A stretch of DNA of 64,000 bases from DASZTV01 sp035548125 (GCA_035548125.1 DASZTV010000063.1:24585-88584); one strand, 5' to 3'; numbered from the stretch's first letter, positions 40,709 through 49,719 are shown. The notes: generated by a model not told the origin, from the letters alone. Numbers and translations: made by a program.

Positions 40709-42205
40709 CTACCGCCGTCCGGCGTCGTACGCCGCCGCCGTCGCGACGTCGCGCGGGTACGTCGCGAGCGCGCGGAACAGGTAGATCGCGGACGCGGCCA
40801 GCGGCAGCAGCATGACGAGGAAGGTCCACCGCAGCGCGCCCTGGCCGCCGCCGAAGACGATGTCGGACGTGAACCCGAACAGCATGGGTGCCAGTGCCTG
40901 AGCGGCCGTTCGGAGGAAGGTCCGGGCGCCTTCGGCGCGTCCCCACAGCGGCGCCGGCATGATGTCGAGGCGTGCCGCGTTGAGCGGCGGGTTCTGGGCG
41001 GACAGGCCGAACGCCGCCAGCACCAGGTAGGGAAGCGCGCGCATCGGGTGGTGGGTGATCAGCGCCGGGATGAAGGCGCCGGCCGCGATCGCGGCGGACA
41101 CCGCAGCGACGAACACCCTGCTGTTCAAGAAGCGGCGGCGCAGCAACGCGTCCCCGAGCCGGCCGCCCACCAGTACTCCGAGGACCGCCCCGATCCCGAC
41201 GACGAGGATCAGCAGGTTGGCGAGCGCAACGTTGATGCCGTACTGCTGGTGCACCAGCTCGGCGCCGAACGTCTGCACGCCGGTGAGGTAGAAGTAGCCG
41301 AGTGCGCTCGCCACGATCATCGCGACATTGGTGCGGATCGACATGATGTAGCGGGTCGCCTGCCAGAAGCCCATCAGCCGCACGTCGACGTCGAGAACCT
41401 GGGAATGCTCGGGCTCGACCCCCTTGTGGCGCGAGACCTCGTGGGCGACGTTGTCGAACTCCTCCTCCTCGGCCGCCAGGACGACATCGCGCGCGACCGG
41501 GCGCCGCGGGATCTCGGTCGCTCCCTCCGCGATCACGCCGGCGCCGCCGCGAATCGGCTCCGGCAGCCGCAACACCATCCGGGCCAGCACGAACGCCGGG
41601 ATCGACAACAGCAGGAACGACAGCCGCCACGACAACGCGGACACGTCTCCGGTGAAGGCGAAGCCGACGCCGCCGCCGAGCAGCTCGCCGGCGAGGACGT
41701 AGCTGTAGATCTTGCCGCGCTCGCCGCTCGGGAACCAGTCACCGAGCATCGAGGCGATCACCGGTCCGGCCGACGCGGTCACCACGCCCAGCGCAAGGCG
41801 CGTGAACAGCAGGTGCTCGAAGGAGTTGACGAAAGCGCTCCACACCATGCAGACGCCCCACAGCAGGATCGACCCGCCGAGCACCGTCGTCCGTCGCATC
41901 CGGTCCGCGACGATGCCGAACGGCAGGCTCGCGACCGCCGCGACGACGCAGTTGACCCCCACGAGCAGCCCGATGTCCGAGTTGGAGATGTGCAGGGCGT
42001 GGCGCAGCGGCGTCGCCGACGCGCCCACGGTCGCGGTGTCCGCACTCGACAGCGCGAGCACGCCGCCGAACACCACGATCACGCGAGTACGCGCCGGGCC
42101 GCCGAAGACCCGCTCCATCCGTCGGCCGAGCGCCCGAGCCGCACGAGCAGCCACGCCGCGCCTGGGCGGCGGCAGCGGCGTCGTGCTCACCGGCGTAGTG
42201 CTCAC
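40709..42205 (-). CDS. MFS transporter
   Basis: The protein has 498 residues from the GTG at 42205, chosen over the open frame to 42289 because GAAAAG lies 9 bases upstream and the riboswitch occupies the region beyond 42270; GTG 42211 is an alternative. Twelve membrane helices in two halves are seen. LPFGIVADRMRRTTVLGG is the loop 2-3 signature and GGRLGDALLRRR its counterpart in the second half. A central cytoplasmic loop of about 80 residues is highly charged (AAEEEEFDNVAHEVSRHKG). It resembles Spinster-like or multidrug carriers. Substrate unknown. It is divergent from the cobalamin-controlled ECF operon. Confidence 0.85.
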   Translation of the reverse strand: MSTTPVSTTPLPPPRRGVAARAARALGRRMERVFGGPARTRVIVVFGGVLALSSADTATVGASATPLRHALHISNSDIGLLVGVNCVVAAVASLPFGIVADRMRRTTVLGGSILLWGVCMVWSAFVNSFEHLLFTRLALGVVTASAGPVIASMLGDWFPSGERGKIYSYVLAGELLGGGVGFAFTGDVSALSWRLSFLLLSIPAFVLARMVLRLPEPIRGGAGVIAEGATEIPRRPVARDVVLAAEEEEFDNVAHEVSRHKGVEPEHSQVLDVDVRLMGFWQATRYIMSIRTNVAMIVASALGYFYLTGVQTFGAELVHQQYGINVALANLLILVVGIGAVLGVLVGGRLGDALLRRRFLNSRVFVAAVSAAIAAGAFIPALITHHPMRALPYLVLAAFGLSAQNPPLNAARLDIMPAPLWGRAEGARTFLRTAAQALAPMLFGFTSDIVFGGGQGALRWTFLVMLLPLAASAIYLFRALATYPRDVATAAAYDAGRR

Positions 42206-42269
42206 TGGCACAGTCTTTTCGATCAAGGCGCTCTTTCGCCGCAAGGCTCGCCACAACGGGCGCGCTGTA

Positions 42270-42420
42270 GGGTCAACGCACCGTTGCATCTACCCGGAGC
42301 TCTCCGGCCCGATGCCTCGGTGGCCCCGTCGCGGGGGAAGCCGGTGAGAGTCCGGCGCTGACCCGCAACCGTGACCCGCGTGCCGCCCCCGGCACCGGCA
42401 AGCCGGAGCACCTGCGTCGA
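42270..42420 (+). promoter_or_regulatory. Cobalamin (B12) riboswitch
   Basis: The conserved core is plain to read. A G-run and AAG lead into GCCGGTGAGAGTCCGGC (42340-42356), then CTGACCCGCAACCGTGA, and the B12-box-like AGCCGGAGCACCTGC (42401-42415). These match the J3/4 to J6/3 core and B12 box of adenosylcobalamin riboswitches. It lies 46 bases before the EcfT start at 42466. The expression platform (42421-42465) has a GTCGA-GG-TCGAC repeat and leads into the AAAGG ribosome site, so translational control is likely. It should switch the ECF operon off when cobalamin is plentiful. Ends are approximate. Confidence 0.9.
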
Positions 42421-42453
42421 GGTCGACCCGTCCGTCTCGTCGTGGTGCGCGAG

Positions 42454-42458
42454 AAAGG
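42454..42458 (+). promoter_or_regulatory. Ribosome binding site fixing the EcfT start
   Basis: AAAGG (42454-42458) lies 7 bases before the GTG at 42466 and immediately after the riboswitch platform. It supports that start over the GTG at 42442 and the ATG at 42535, and is the expected target of cobalamin-dependent sequestration. Confidence 0.6.
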
Positions 42459-42465
42459 TCAGCCC

Positions 42466-43641
42466 GTGCGATCCCGGATTCCGCGTTCGCTCCATCCTCT
42501 GTCTTCTTTGCGGATTCCGCGTTCGCTCCATCCGATGGCCTGGTGGGTGTGGGCGATCGGGCTCGGCGCGGCAGTCAGCCAGACCGACAACCCGCTGTTG
42601 CTGCTGGTCGCACTCGCCGTCATCGGCTACGTCGTGACGCTGCGGCGCACCGAGGCACCATGGGCCCGAGGGCTGAAGTACTACTTCGCGCTGGCCCTCG
42701 TCGTCGTCGCGCTTCGCATCGTGTTCCGCTCGGTCTTCGGCGGTATCGTGAGCAGCAACGACCACATCCTGTTCTCGCTGCCCAAGATCCCGCTTCCGCA
42801 CTGGGCGGCCAACGTGCAGCTCGGCGGACCGGTCTCCCTGGAGAACTCGGTGTCCGCCGCGGCGGACGGGATGCGGCTCGCCGTGTTGCTGTGCTGCATC
42901 GGCGCCGCCAACACGCTGGCCAACCCGCGCCGCGCCCTGCGATCCTTGCCGGGCGCGCTCTACGAGCTCGGCGTCGCGGTCGTCGTCTGCATGAGCGTCG
43001 CGCCGCAGCTGGTGGAGAGCATCGGCCGGGTACGCCGCGCCCGCCGGCTGCGGGCGGGACGGGCCCGCGGTCTGCGCGCGGTCCGGGCGGTCGTGATCCC
43101 CGTCGTGGAGGACGCGTTCGAGCGGTCGCTCCGGCTCGCCTCGGCGATGGACGCTCGCGGCTACGGCCGCCGCGGAGACGTCTCGCCGGCCGCCCGCCGG
43201 CTGACCTCCGGCCTGCTCCTCGCCGGAATGGCCGGACTGTGCGCCGGTGCCTACGGCCTGCTCGACACGACGACTCCCCCGGCGCTCGGGATGCCGGCCT
43301 TGCTCGCCGGCAGCCTGCTGTGCTGCGCCGGTCTCGGACTGGGCGGGCGGCGGATCGCGGCGACCCGCTACCGCCCCGATCCCTGGCGGCTTCCCGAGTC
43401 GCTCGTGGCGGGGTCGGGCCTGCTCGCCGCCGGCGTGCTGATCGGCGCCTCGGCAGCAGGGGTGGGCGGGCTTGCGCCGTCGTTCGCCCCCTTGGGCTGG
43501 CCCAGCCTGCCGCTGCTTCCCACCGTCGCGATCGTTGTCGCGGGGCTGCCGGCGTTCGCCGCGCCGCCGCCGCCGGCGCCGGAACGGGCGACCAGCCGAA
43601 CCCTTCCCGGGCGCCGCGCCGCGATCGGAGCAGCGGCGTGA
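42466..43641 (+). CDS. ECF transporter transmembrane component (EcfT)
   Basis: The protein has 391 residues from the GTG at 42466. The first 24 residues contain two copies of RIPRSLHP encoded by a 23-base direct repeat. The membrane part starts at MAWWVWAIGLGAAVSQTDNP, with about seven helices. The cytoplasmic coupling helices carry SLRLASAMDARGYGRRG, the second Ala-Arg-Gly motif of EcfT, and the charged VRRARRLRAGRARGL run holds the first. It couples the two ATPases to the S component. The GTGA overlap with the ATPase gene indicates translational coupling. With the riboswitch upstream it should be part of a cobalamin or cobinamide importer. Confidence 0.88.
   Translation: MRSRIPRSLHPLSSLRIPRSLHPMAWWVWAIGLGAAVSQTDNPLLLLVALAVIGYVVTLRRTEAPWARGLKYYFALALVVVALRIVFRSVFGGIVSSNDHILFSLPKIPLPHWAANVQLGGPVSLENSVSAAADGMRLAVLLCCIGAANTLANPRRALRSLPGALYELGVAVVVCMSVAPQLVESIGRVRRARRLRAGRARGLRAVRAVVIPVVEDAFERSLRLASAMDARGYGRRGDVSPAARRLTSGLLLAGMAGLCAGAYGLLDTTTPPALGMPALLAGSLLCCAGLGLGGRRIAATRYRPDPWRLPESLVAGSGLLAAGVLIGASAAGVGGLAPSFAPLGWPSLPLLPTVAIVVAGLPAFAAPPPPAPERATSRTLPGRRAAIGAAA
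42475..42533 (+). repeat. 23-base direct repeat, 36-base period
   Basis: Bases 42475-42497 and 42511-42533 are identical over 23 bases (beginning CGGATTCCGCG) with a 36-base period, exactly 12 codons. The repeat encodes the doubled RIPRSLHP at the N-terminus of EcfT, just after the riboswitch. A recent tandem duplication that preserved the frame is the simplest origin; an RNA-level role is possible. Confidence 0.8.
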
Positions 43642-45254
43642 TCGAGTTCGACCGGGTGACCATCAGCTATCCGGACGCGACCGGACCGGTGTTGCGCAGC
43701 GTGACGCTGCGCATCGAGGAAGGCGAGCTGTGCCTCGTCGTCGGCGCAACCGGCTCCGGCAAGTCGACGCTGCTCGGCGCGGTGAACGGACTGGTGCCCC
43801 ACTTCACCGGCGGTCGGCTCGCCGGCGAGGTACGGCTGGCCGGGTTGCGTACCTCGGACCACCCGCCGCGCGACCTCGCCCATCTCGTCGGCGTCGTCGG
43901 GCAGGACCCGGTGTCCGGATTCGTGACCGACACGGTCGAGGACGAGCTGGCCTACACGATGGAGCAGCTCGGCGTCGCCCCCGACGTCATGCGCAAGCGA
44001 GTGGAGGAGACCCTCGATCTGCTCGGCCTGGCAGAGCTGCGGCGTCGGCCGCTTCACGACCTCTCGGGCGGTCAGCAGCAACGCGTGGCGATCGGCGCCG
44101 TCCTGACCGCTCACCCACGGATCCTGGTCCTCGACGAACCGACGTCGGCCCTGGATCCGACCGCAGCCGAGGATGTGCTCGCCGCGATCACCCGGATCGT
44201 CCACGACCTCGGCGTGACGGTGATCCTCGCCGAGCACCGGCTCGAACGCGTCGTGCAGTACGCCGACCGTGTCATCCATCTGCCCGGCGACGGCACCGCC
44301 GTTGCCGGTGATCCGGCAGCGATGTTCGCCACCACGAGCGTGGCGCCGCCGGTCGTCGAGCTCGGTCGCGCGCTGAGCTGGTCGCCCCTCCCGCTGTCGG
44401 TACGAGATGCCAGAAGGAAGGCGGCGCCGGTCCGTGAGCGACTCGGCTCTCTCGTGCCGCCCCCGCGCCGCGAGACCGTCACCGCACCTCCGGTCCTGGA
44501 GGCACGCGGCGTCGTCGTGCGGTACGGCGACACCACCGCCGTCCGCGACGTAACCCTGGCGCTGTCGCCACGAACCGTCACGGCGCTGATGGGCCGAAAC
44601 GGGTCCGGCAAGTCCTCTCTGCTCTGGGCGCTCCAGGGTTCCGGGCGGCGTCAGTCCGGTGCCGTGACCGTCGACGGCCAGGACCCGAAGGCGCTCCCGC
44701 CCGCGGCGGCTCGGTCACTCGTCGGCCTGGTCCCGCAGACGCCGGCCGACCTGCTCTACCTGGACTCGGTGGCAGCGGAGCTCGCGCAGGCCGAACGCGA
44801 GTCTCCTGCCGGTGACGGCGCGACCGCTCGCGAGCTCCTCGACCGAATCGCACCCGGCGTACCGGATGACGCGCACCCGAGGGACCTCTCGGAAGGTCAG
44901 CGACTCGCCTTGGTGCTGGCGATCCAGCTCCGCGCGCGACCGCGCGTGCTGCTGCTCGACGAACCCACCCGCGGACTGGACTATCACGCCAAGGACGCGT
45001 TGCGGGACGTGCTCTCGGACATCGCGGCGCAGGGTCGCGCGGTCGTCGTCGCGACGCACGACGTCGAGTTCGTGGCGAGCGCAGCCGACCGGGTCGTGGT
45101 GATGGGGGACGGCGACATCGTGGCCGACGGTCCGACCGCCGACGTCGTGGTCGCCTCACCTGCCTTCGCCCCGCAGGTCGCGAAGATCCTTGCGCCGCTC
45201 GCCTTCCTCACCGTCGCCGACGTGGCGACCGCCCTCGCCGGGGTCACGACCTGA
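43638..45254 (+). CDS. Fused double ATPase of ECF transporter (EcfA-EcfA')
   Basis: The protein has 538 residues; the GTG at 43638 overlaps the EcfT stop. It carries two complete ABC ATPase units. Unit 1 (1-235): Walker A VVGATGSGKST, signature LSGGQQQRV, Walker B ILVLDEPTSALD, H-loop LAEHR. Unit 2 (290-538): Walker A LMGRNGSGKSS, signature LSEGQRLAL, Walker B VLLLDEPTRGLD, H-loop ATHD. The two are typical of the EcfA/EcfA' pair, here on one chain. The linker has several basic residues. It powers vitamin uptake with EcfT and the S component. It ends with a 1-base TGATG overlap to the next gene. Confidence 0.92.
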   Translation: MIEFDRVTISYPDATGPVLRSVTLRIEEGELCLVVGATGSGKSTLLGAVNGLVPHFTGGRLAGEVRLAGLRTSDHPPRDLAHLVGVVGQDPVSGFVTDTVEDELAYTMEQLGVAPDVMRKRVEETLDLLGLAELRRRPLHDLSGGQQQRVAIGAVLTAHPRILVLDEPTSALDPTAAEDVLAAITRIVHDLGVTVILAEHRLERVVQYADRVIHLPGDGTAVAGDPAAMFATTSVAPPVVELGRALSWSPLPLSVRDARRKAAPVRERLGSLVPPPRRETVTAPPVLEARGVVVRYGDTTAVRDVTLALSPRTVTALMGRNGSGKSSLLWALQGSGRRQSGAVTVDGQDPKALPPAAARSLVGLVPQTPADLLYLDSVAAELAQAERESPAGDGATARELLDRIAPGVPDDAHPRDLSEGQRLALVLAIQLRARPRVLLLDEPTRGLDYHAKDALRDVLSDIAAQGRAVVVATHDVEFVASAADRVVVMGDGDIVADGPTADVVVASPAFAPQVAKILAPLAFLTVADVATALAGVTT

Positions 45255-46087
45255 TGGCGGGAGCAGCGCTGCGCACCGCCCGGGCGATCCCGCTTCGCGG
45301 GCGCGCCACGGTGGTCGTCGTGATGGCGACCTTCGTCGGCTTCGTGTCGTTCTTCTGGCCGTTCGTCGTCGCGCCGAACCACTTCGGCCGCTCCTACACC
45401 CCGCTGCTGATGTTCGGCGTCCTGCTGAGCCTCGTCCTCGCGGTGCTGTTCGCCGAGATCGCCACCGGTGGCATCGATGCGAAGGCCATCGCCATGCTCG
45501 GGGTGCTGTCTGCGATCGGCGCCGCCTTACGACCGCTCGATGCCGGCACCGCCGGCATCGAGTTCATCTTCTTCCTGCTGATCCTCGCCGGACGGGTGTT
45601 CGGCCCCGGGTTCGGCTTCGCGCTCGGCTGCACGACGCTGTTCGGTTCGGCGCTCATCACCGCCGGAGTCGGGCCGTGGATGCCCTACCAGATGTTCGGC
45701 TGCGCCTGGATCGGGCTGTTCGCGGGATGTCTGCCCCCGCTTCGCGGTCGGGCCGAGATCGCGATGCTCGCCGGCTACGGCGCAGTCGCCGGTTACGCCT
45801 ACGGCTTCCTGTCGAACCTGTCGTTCTGGCCGTTCGCGCTCGACCCGGGGAGCTCGATCTCCTACCTGCCGGGTGCGTCGCTGGGCACCCAGTGGCACCA
45901 CTACCTGGTGTTCGACACCACCACGTCGCTGGGATGGGACACCGGCCGCGCAATCACCAACCTCGTGGCGATCTGTGTGGTCGGTCCGGCGGCGTTGCGC
46001 ACCTTCCGAAGAGCCGCCCGCAAGGCGGCGTTCACCTCCCCGGTCGAGTTCGGACCGGGGACTGACGTCACCGCTGCCGCGGCCTGA
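45254..46087 (+). CDS. ECF transporter substrate-binding (S) component, probably cobalamin-type
   Basis: The protein has 277 residues; the ATG at 45254 shares a base with the ATPase stop. About six membrane helices are seen: VVVMATFVGFVSFFWPFVV, LLMFGVLLSLVLAVLFAEI, then a conserved-looking stretch IGAALRPLDAGTAGIEFIFFL, and GPWMPYQMFGCAWIGLFAGCLPP. The P-L-D-A-G-x-x-G segment and WMPYQMFGCAW are features of the cobalamin-linked S components of actinobacteria. This protein gives the transporter its specificity; cobalamin or a precursor is inferred mainly from the riboswitch. Its last 20 bases overlap the convergent ycnI gene. Confidence 0.85.
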   Translation: MAGAALRTARAIPLRGRATVVVVMATFVGFVSFFWPFVVAPNHFGRSYTPLLMFGVLLSLVLAVLFAEIATGGIDAKAIAMLGVLSAIGAALRPLDAGTAGIEFIFFLLILAGRVFGPGFGFALGCTTLFGSALITAGVGPWMPYQMFGCAWIGLFAGCLPPLRGRAEIAMLAGYGAVAGYAYGFLSNLSFWPFALDPGSSISYLPGASLGTQWHHYLVFDTTTSLGWDTGRAITNLVAICVVGPAALRTFRRAARKAAFTSPVEFGPGTDVTAAAA

Positions 46088-46742
46088 CCCCCCGGAACAC
46101 GGCCACCCACAGGGCAATCACGGCAACTGCCAACGCGGCGATCGCCAACCCGCGGTCCGTGCCGTTGCTCGTGTCGTCGTTCGACGCTGCCAGCTGTGCC
46201 GAGACGGGTTCGGTCAGCTGCAAGGTCGGGGCGGGACGTTCCGGCTCGGGAGATCCCGGCGGCGCGGTCTCGATCCATCGCACCACCCGGCCGTTGCTGT
46301 AGGTCTGGATCGCCTTGAAGGTGAGCGTGCCGGTCTCGTCCGGCAGCTCGCCGACCGTGAGGTGGAAGTCCTGGAAGCCGCCGACCGGAATCTGCCCGCC
46401 GCTCCACGTCACCTCGGAGACCGCGGCCGCGATCGGCCCGTCGTCGGTCTCGACCGGCTTCGCGAGCTTGCTGCTCCGTACCCGGAACGACCAGCCGGGA
46501 GTCGGCTCGACCAGCACTCCGAGCAGCGGCGTGGCCGTCGGCAGGAAGACCCGGAGCCGGACCGTGCGCGCGTGGTCCATCTCGTTGGGCACCCGGAACG
46601 TCAGCACCGAGTCGGTGGCGCCCGCCATCGCGTTGTCGGCGTGCACGCTGACGTGCGCAGCGGCCGGCAGAGCGGCGGTGAGCGTGAAGGTCGGTACCGC
46701 GATCGCCAGTGACGCGATCCGACGCAGGTTGCTGGGGGACAT
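46068..46742 (-). CDS. ycnI: YcnI-family (DUF1775) copper-related membrane-anchored protein
   Basis: The protein has 224 residues from the ATG at 46742, with GGAGGAGAAG about 8 bases upstream. It has a signal peptide cleaved before HVSVHAD, giving an N-terminal histidine, which is the copper ligand in YcnI. The DUF1775 beta-sandwich follows (TDSVLTFRVPNEMD, TPGWSFRV, VTWSGGQIPVGGFQDF). A C-terminal helix AIAALAVAVIALWVAVFRG anchors it. It follows copCD by 29 bases on the same strand, so copper handling is shared. Its end overlaps the ECF S gene by 20 bases. Confidence 0.9.
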   Translation of the reverse strand: MSPSNLRRIASLAIAVPTFTLTAALPAAAHVSVHADNAMAGATDSVLTFRVPNEMDHARTVRLRVFLPTATPLLGVLVEPTPGWSFRVRSSKLAKPVETDDGPIAAAVSEVTWSGGQIPVGGFQDFHLTVGELPDETGTLTFKAIQTYSNGRVVRWIETAPPGSPEPERPAPTLQLTEPVSAQLAASNDDTSNGTDRGLAIAALAVAVIALWVAVFRGVRPRQR

Positions 46743-46771
46743 CGGTGACGCTTCTCCTCCGGTTGTTGTCA

Positions 46772-48394
46772 TCAGCGAATCGGGATCGTGGTCGTGACGG
46801 CGATCTCGTTGATCGCCGAGGTACGGGCGTCGAGCTGCAGCTGCCAGTCCCCCTCGTCCGAGAAGGCCACGGTCGCCACCTCGCGCCCGGTGGCGACCTC
46901 GCGGAACCGGATCGGCAACGGACCGATCGGCGGGTCGGCCTCGGTGAGCGAGCCGTCGATGTGGGTGATCCGCTGCGGCGCCCCCGACAGCTGTGTCGTC
47001 GACACCACCAGGGTCGTGCTCCCCACTCGCGGTCGCTCGACGTGCACCGTGACGGTGACGCCACCTTCGGTGGCGGTGCGCGTGATCGCCGGCGCGTAGA
47101 CGTCGTGCGCCAATGGGGTCGCGGTGAGCACCGAGGTCACGGAGAGCACGACGACCGCCACACCGGCCTCGGCGTAGACGGTCGCTCGTAGCCGGCCGAG
47201 GTTCCCCTCGCCGGCCAGCCGCTGCACGTGGCGGCGCGACAGCCAGGCGATCCCGACGATCAACACGACAGCGGCGGACTTCACGATCAGCAGCTGGCCG
47301 TAGCCGGTCGCAGGCAGCGCCCCCCACGAGCGCACGTTGCGCCAGGCGGCGAACAGCCCGGTCGCGACGATCAGCGACACCGCAGCGAGCGCCCACTCGG
47401 AGAAGTCCGCGACGAGCGCCCCCGTCTGCTCACCGGCCGGTTCCCGCAGCACGACTCCGAGCAGCACGACGAGCCCGCCGAGCCAGGTGGCCATCGCGGC
47501 CACGTGCACCCAGTCCGCCACGAAGGACAGCGGGACGAGCGACCCCTCCGCGGCGTGGCCGGCGAACGGCCAGGTGGCGGCGAGCAGCGCGGCGACCAGG
47601 CTGACCAGGACGGCACGCCGGCGGCGGTCCGGGACGTAGTGGCCGAGGACGATCGTCTGCAGCAGCAGGAAAAGCAGCACCAGCCGCTCGATGCTGGCCC
47701 GGCCGTACCGGCCGTCGAAGCCCAATCGCAACGACGACGAGCTCATCGCACCGGTGAGCGACCGGCCCGATGCTTGCGCGCCTTGTACGTAGACGCCGAC
47801 CAACGTCACCACTGCAAGCAGCAGGCAGCCGCCGAGTGCGAGGCGGCGCACTCGGCGATCGGCGAACCCAGCCGGCCACAGCCACAGCAGGACGACGATC
47901 GTGCCGGGCCCGAGGATCAGAGCGAGATAGCCAAGCCCTCTCACCACGTCCGCCGCGGTGGTCGTCCCGTCGTCGGGCTTCGCACTCGCCGGCGTGCCTG
48001 TGACGGGTGTGGCCTTTCGCACCGAGAAGGTGAAACCGCCGGACACCACGTGGGTGTCAGCGGAGGTGACCCGCCAGGTCACGGTGTAGGTGCCCTTGGG
48101 CAGGGGCGAGGGGACAGTTGCCTGGATCTCGCTACCCCGGCCGCCGGGGTGGCCGGTGGGCCCCAACTCGACGCGCTGCAAGTGGTCGTCGTAGAGCTGC
48201 AGGGCGTCCTTGGCTGCGATCACCGACTCGTCGAAGGTCAGCGTGACAGCCGCCGGCGAGGCCTTCAGGATCGACGTCGCGGCCGGCGCCGTCCGCTCGA
48301 GATAGGCGTGGGCGCTCGCCGGAGCCGTGAACGCGCCTGACGCGAACCCCACCGCGGGGACGATGACGGCACAACGAGCAAGCCAGCGGCGCAC
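46772..48394 (-). CDS. CopC-CopD fusion, copper resistance/uptake protein
   Basis: The protein has 540 residues from the GTG at 48394, a start which puts the signal peptide at its normal place (VRRWLARCAVIVPAVG). Cleavage before HAYLERTAPA gives the CopC domain with its N-terminal copper histidine and a second site in SADTHVVSGGF (residues 28-125). Residues 155-430 are CopD, about eight helices with LVPLSFVADWVHVAAMATWLGG containing conserved histidine and tryptophan residues. Residues 440-540 form a beta-rich YtkA-like domain (DGSLTEADPP, GDWQLQLDARTS). The order CopC-CopD-YtkA in one chain is known in actinobacteria. It lies upstream of ycnI in one leftward operon. Confidence 0.9.
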   Translation of the reverse strand: MRRWLARCAVIVPAVGFASGAFTAPASAHAYLERTAPAATSILKASPAAVTLTFDESVIAAKDALQLYDDHLQRVELGPTGHPGGRGSEIQATVPSPLPKGTYTVTWRVTSADTHVVSGGFTFSVRKATPVTGTPASAKPDDGTTTAADVVRGLGYLALILGPGTIVVLLWLWPAGFADRRVRRLALGGCLLLAVVTLVGVYVQGAQASGRSLTGAMSSSSLRLGFDGRYGRASIERLVLLFLLLQTIVLGHYVPDRRRRAVLVSLVAALLAATWPFAGHAAEGSLVPLSFVADWVHVAAMATWLGGLVVLLGVVLREPAGEQTGALVADFSEWALAAVSLIVATGLFAAWRNVRSWGALPATGYGQLLIVKSAAVVLIVGIAWLSRRHVQRLAGEGNLGRLRATVYAEAGVAVVVLSVTSVLTATPLAHDVYAPAITRTATEGGVTVTVHVERPRVGSTTLVVSTTQLSGAPQRITHIDGSLTEADPPIGPLPIRFREVATGREVATVAFSDEGDWQLQLDARTSAINEIAVTTTIPIR

Positions 48395-48402
48395 TATCCG
48401 GC

Positions 48403-49719
48403 CTAGCTGTCCTGTGCGGCAGCTGCCGTGAGCAGCTCGTCCCACAGCGAGAGCTTGACCCGGGCGTTGCCCCGGCCGGTGCCGCGCTCGATCTCGGCCG
48501 CATCGATCGCGTTCCACCCGGCGAGCTCGACGAGCGTCACCCCTCGCTCGGCGAGCAGGCCGTCGACCGAGCCCGGCACCACGTCGCGCGCGAGCAGCCG
48601 GTCGACGTCCTCGAGCAGCGAGATGACCGCCGCCTTCGCATCGCTGCGGTTGGTGCCGATGACCCCGGTCGCGCCGCGACCGATCCAGCCGCAGGTGTAC
48701 TCGCCGACCTCGACACAGCCGCCGACCACTCGGTGATCGTCGTTGGGGATGACGTTGGACGTCTCGTCGAACGGCACGCCCGGCATCGGGGTACCGATGT
48801 ACCCGACGGACCGGAAGACGAGCTGCGCAGGAATGTCGTACGTGCTGCCGTCCGGTCGCTCACAGCGCAGCGCCTCGACGTGGTCGGTGCCCACGAACTC
48901 CGCCGGGCGCGAGTGGAAGTGGAGGTGGAGCCGCCGCTTCGCACCGGTCAGCGGACGATGCGCCCACTCCTTGAAGACCTCGAGGTTGCGCTTCACGTCC
49001 TTGTCGTCCGAGTCGACGTGATCGACCTGGGCCGGATCGACCACGACGTCGACCCCGGCGAGCTCTCCCATCTCGCGGAGCTCCTTGATGGTGAACTTTG
49101 CGTGCTCGGGCCCACGCCGCCCGACGATGTGGACGTCGGTCAGCGTGGAGGCGCGCAACACGGCGAGCACGTCATCCGGTACGTCGGTGGTCGCCATCTC
49201 CTCGGGGTCGCGGACGATGACCCGAGCCACGTCGATCGCGACGTTGCCCAGCCCGATCACGACCGCGCTCGTCGCGTCGAGCGAGTACGGCTCCACGAAG
49301 TCCGGGTGACCGCTGTACCAGTTCACGAAAGCGGTGGCCGCAATGCTGCCCGGAAGATCCTCGCCCGGGATCCCCAGCTTGCGGTCGATCGACGCTCCGT
49401 AGGTGTAGACGATCGCGTGGTAGTCGGCGAGCAGCTCCGGGACGGTCACGTCGATCCCGACGTTGACGTTGCCGCGGAACCGAACGTTCTCGTGTTCGAG
49501 GACCCGCTGCAGCGTCGAGGCGAGGTTCTTCATCTTGATGTGGTCGGGTGCGACGCCGTATCGCAGCAGCCCGAACGGCGCGGGCAACCGGTCGTAGATG
49601 TCGACCGACACCGCACGATCCGACTGGGAACACAGCGCATCTGCGGTGTAGATACCGGCCGGACCGGCCCCGATCACAGCTACTCGCAGTCGCGCATCAG
49701 CACCCGTCACACCCCCCAT
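48403..49719 (-). CDS. fprA: NADPH-ferredoxin reductase (FprA-like)
   Basis: The protein has 438 residues from the ATG at 49719; the open frame further upstream lies over the divergent gene. Residues 12-45 carry the FAD loop VAVIGAGPAGIYTADAL. LPAPFGLLRYGVAPDHIKMK is the strongly conserved adrenodoxin-reductase-type segment. VVIGLGNVAIDVARVI near residue 150 is the NADPH loop. CGWIGRGATGVIGTNRSDA near 355 is the last flavin-binding block. Length is close to mycobacterial FprA. It passes electrons from NADPH to a ferredoxin for P450s or iron-sulfur enzymes, and could serve the P450 at 16840. It ends 9 bases before copCD on the same strand. Confidence 0.93.
   Translation of the reverse strand: MGGVTGADARLRVAVIGAGPAGIYTADALCSQSDRAVSVDIYDRLPAPFGLLRYGVAPDHIKMKNLASTLQRVLEHENVRFRGNVNVGIDVTVPELLADYHAIVYTYGASIDRKLGIPGEDLPGSIAATAFVNWYSGHPDFVEPYSLDATSAVVIGLGNVAIDVARVIVRDPEEMATTDVPDDVLAVLRASTLTDVHIVGRRGPEHAKFTIKELREMGELAGVDVVVDPAQVDHVDSDDKDVKRNLEVFKEWAHRPLTGAKRRLHLHFHSRPAEFVGTDHVEALRCERPDGSTYDIPAQLVFRSVGYIGTPMPGVPFDETSNVIPNDDHRVVGGCVEVGEYTCGWIGRGATGVIGTNRSDAKAAVISLLEDVDRLLARDVVPGSVDGLLAERGVTLVELAGWNAIDAAEIERGTGRGNARVKLSLWDELLTAAAAQDS

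Noticed and set aside
42475..42533. Possible CRISPR remnant
   Set aside because: There are only two repeat copies, a 13-base spacer, and the unit lies in frame in a coding gene; no cas genes are present.
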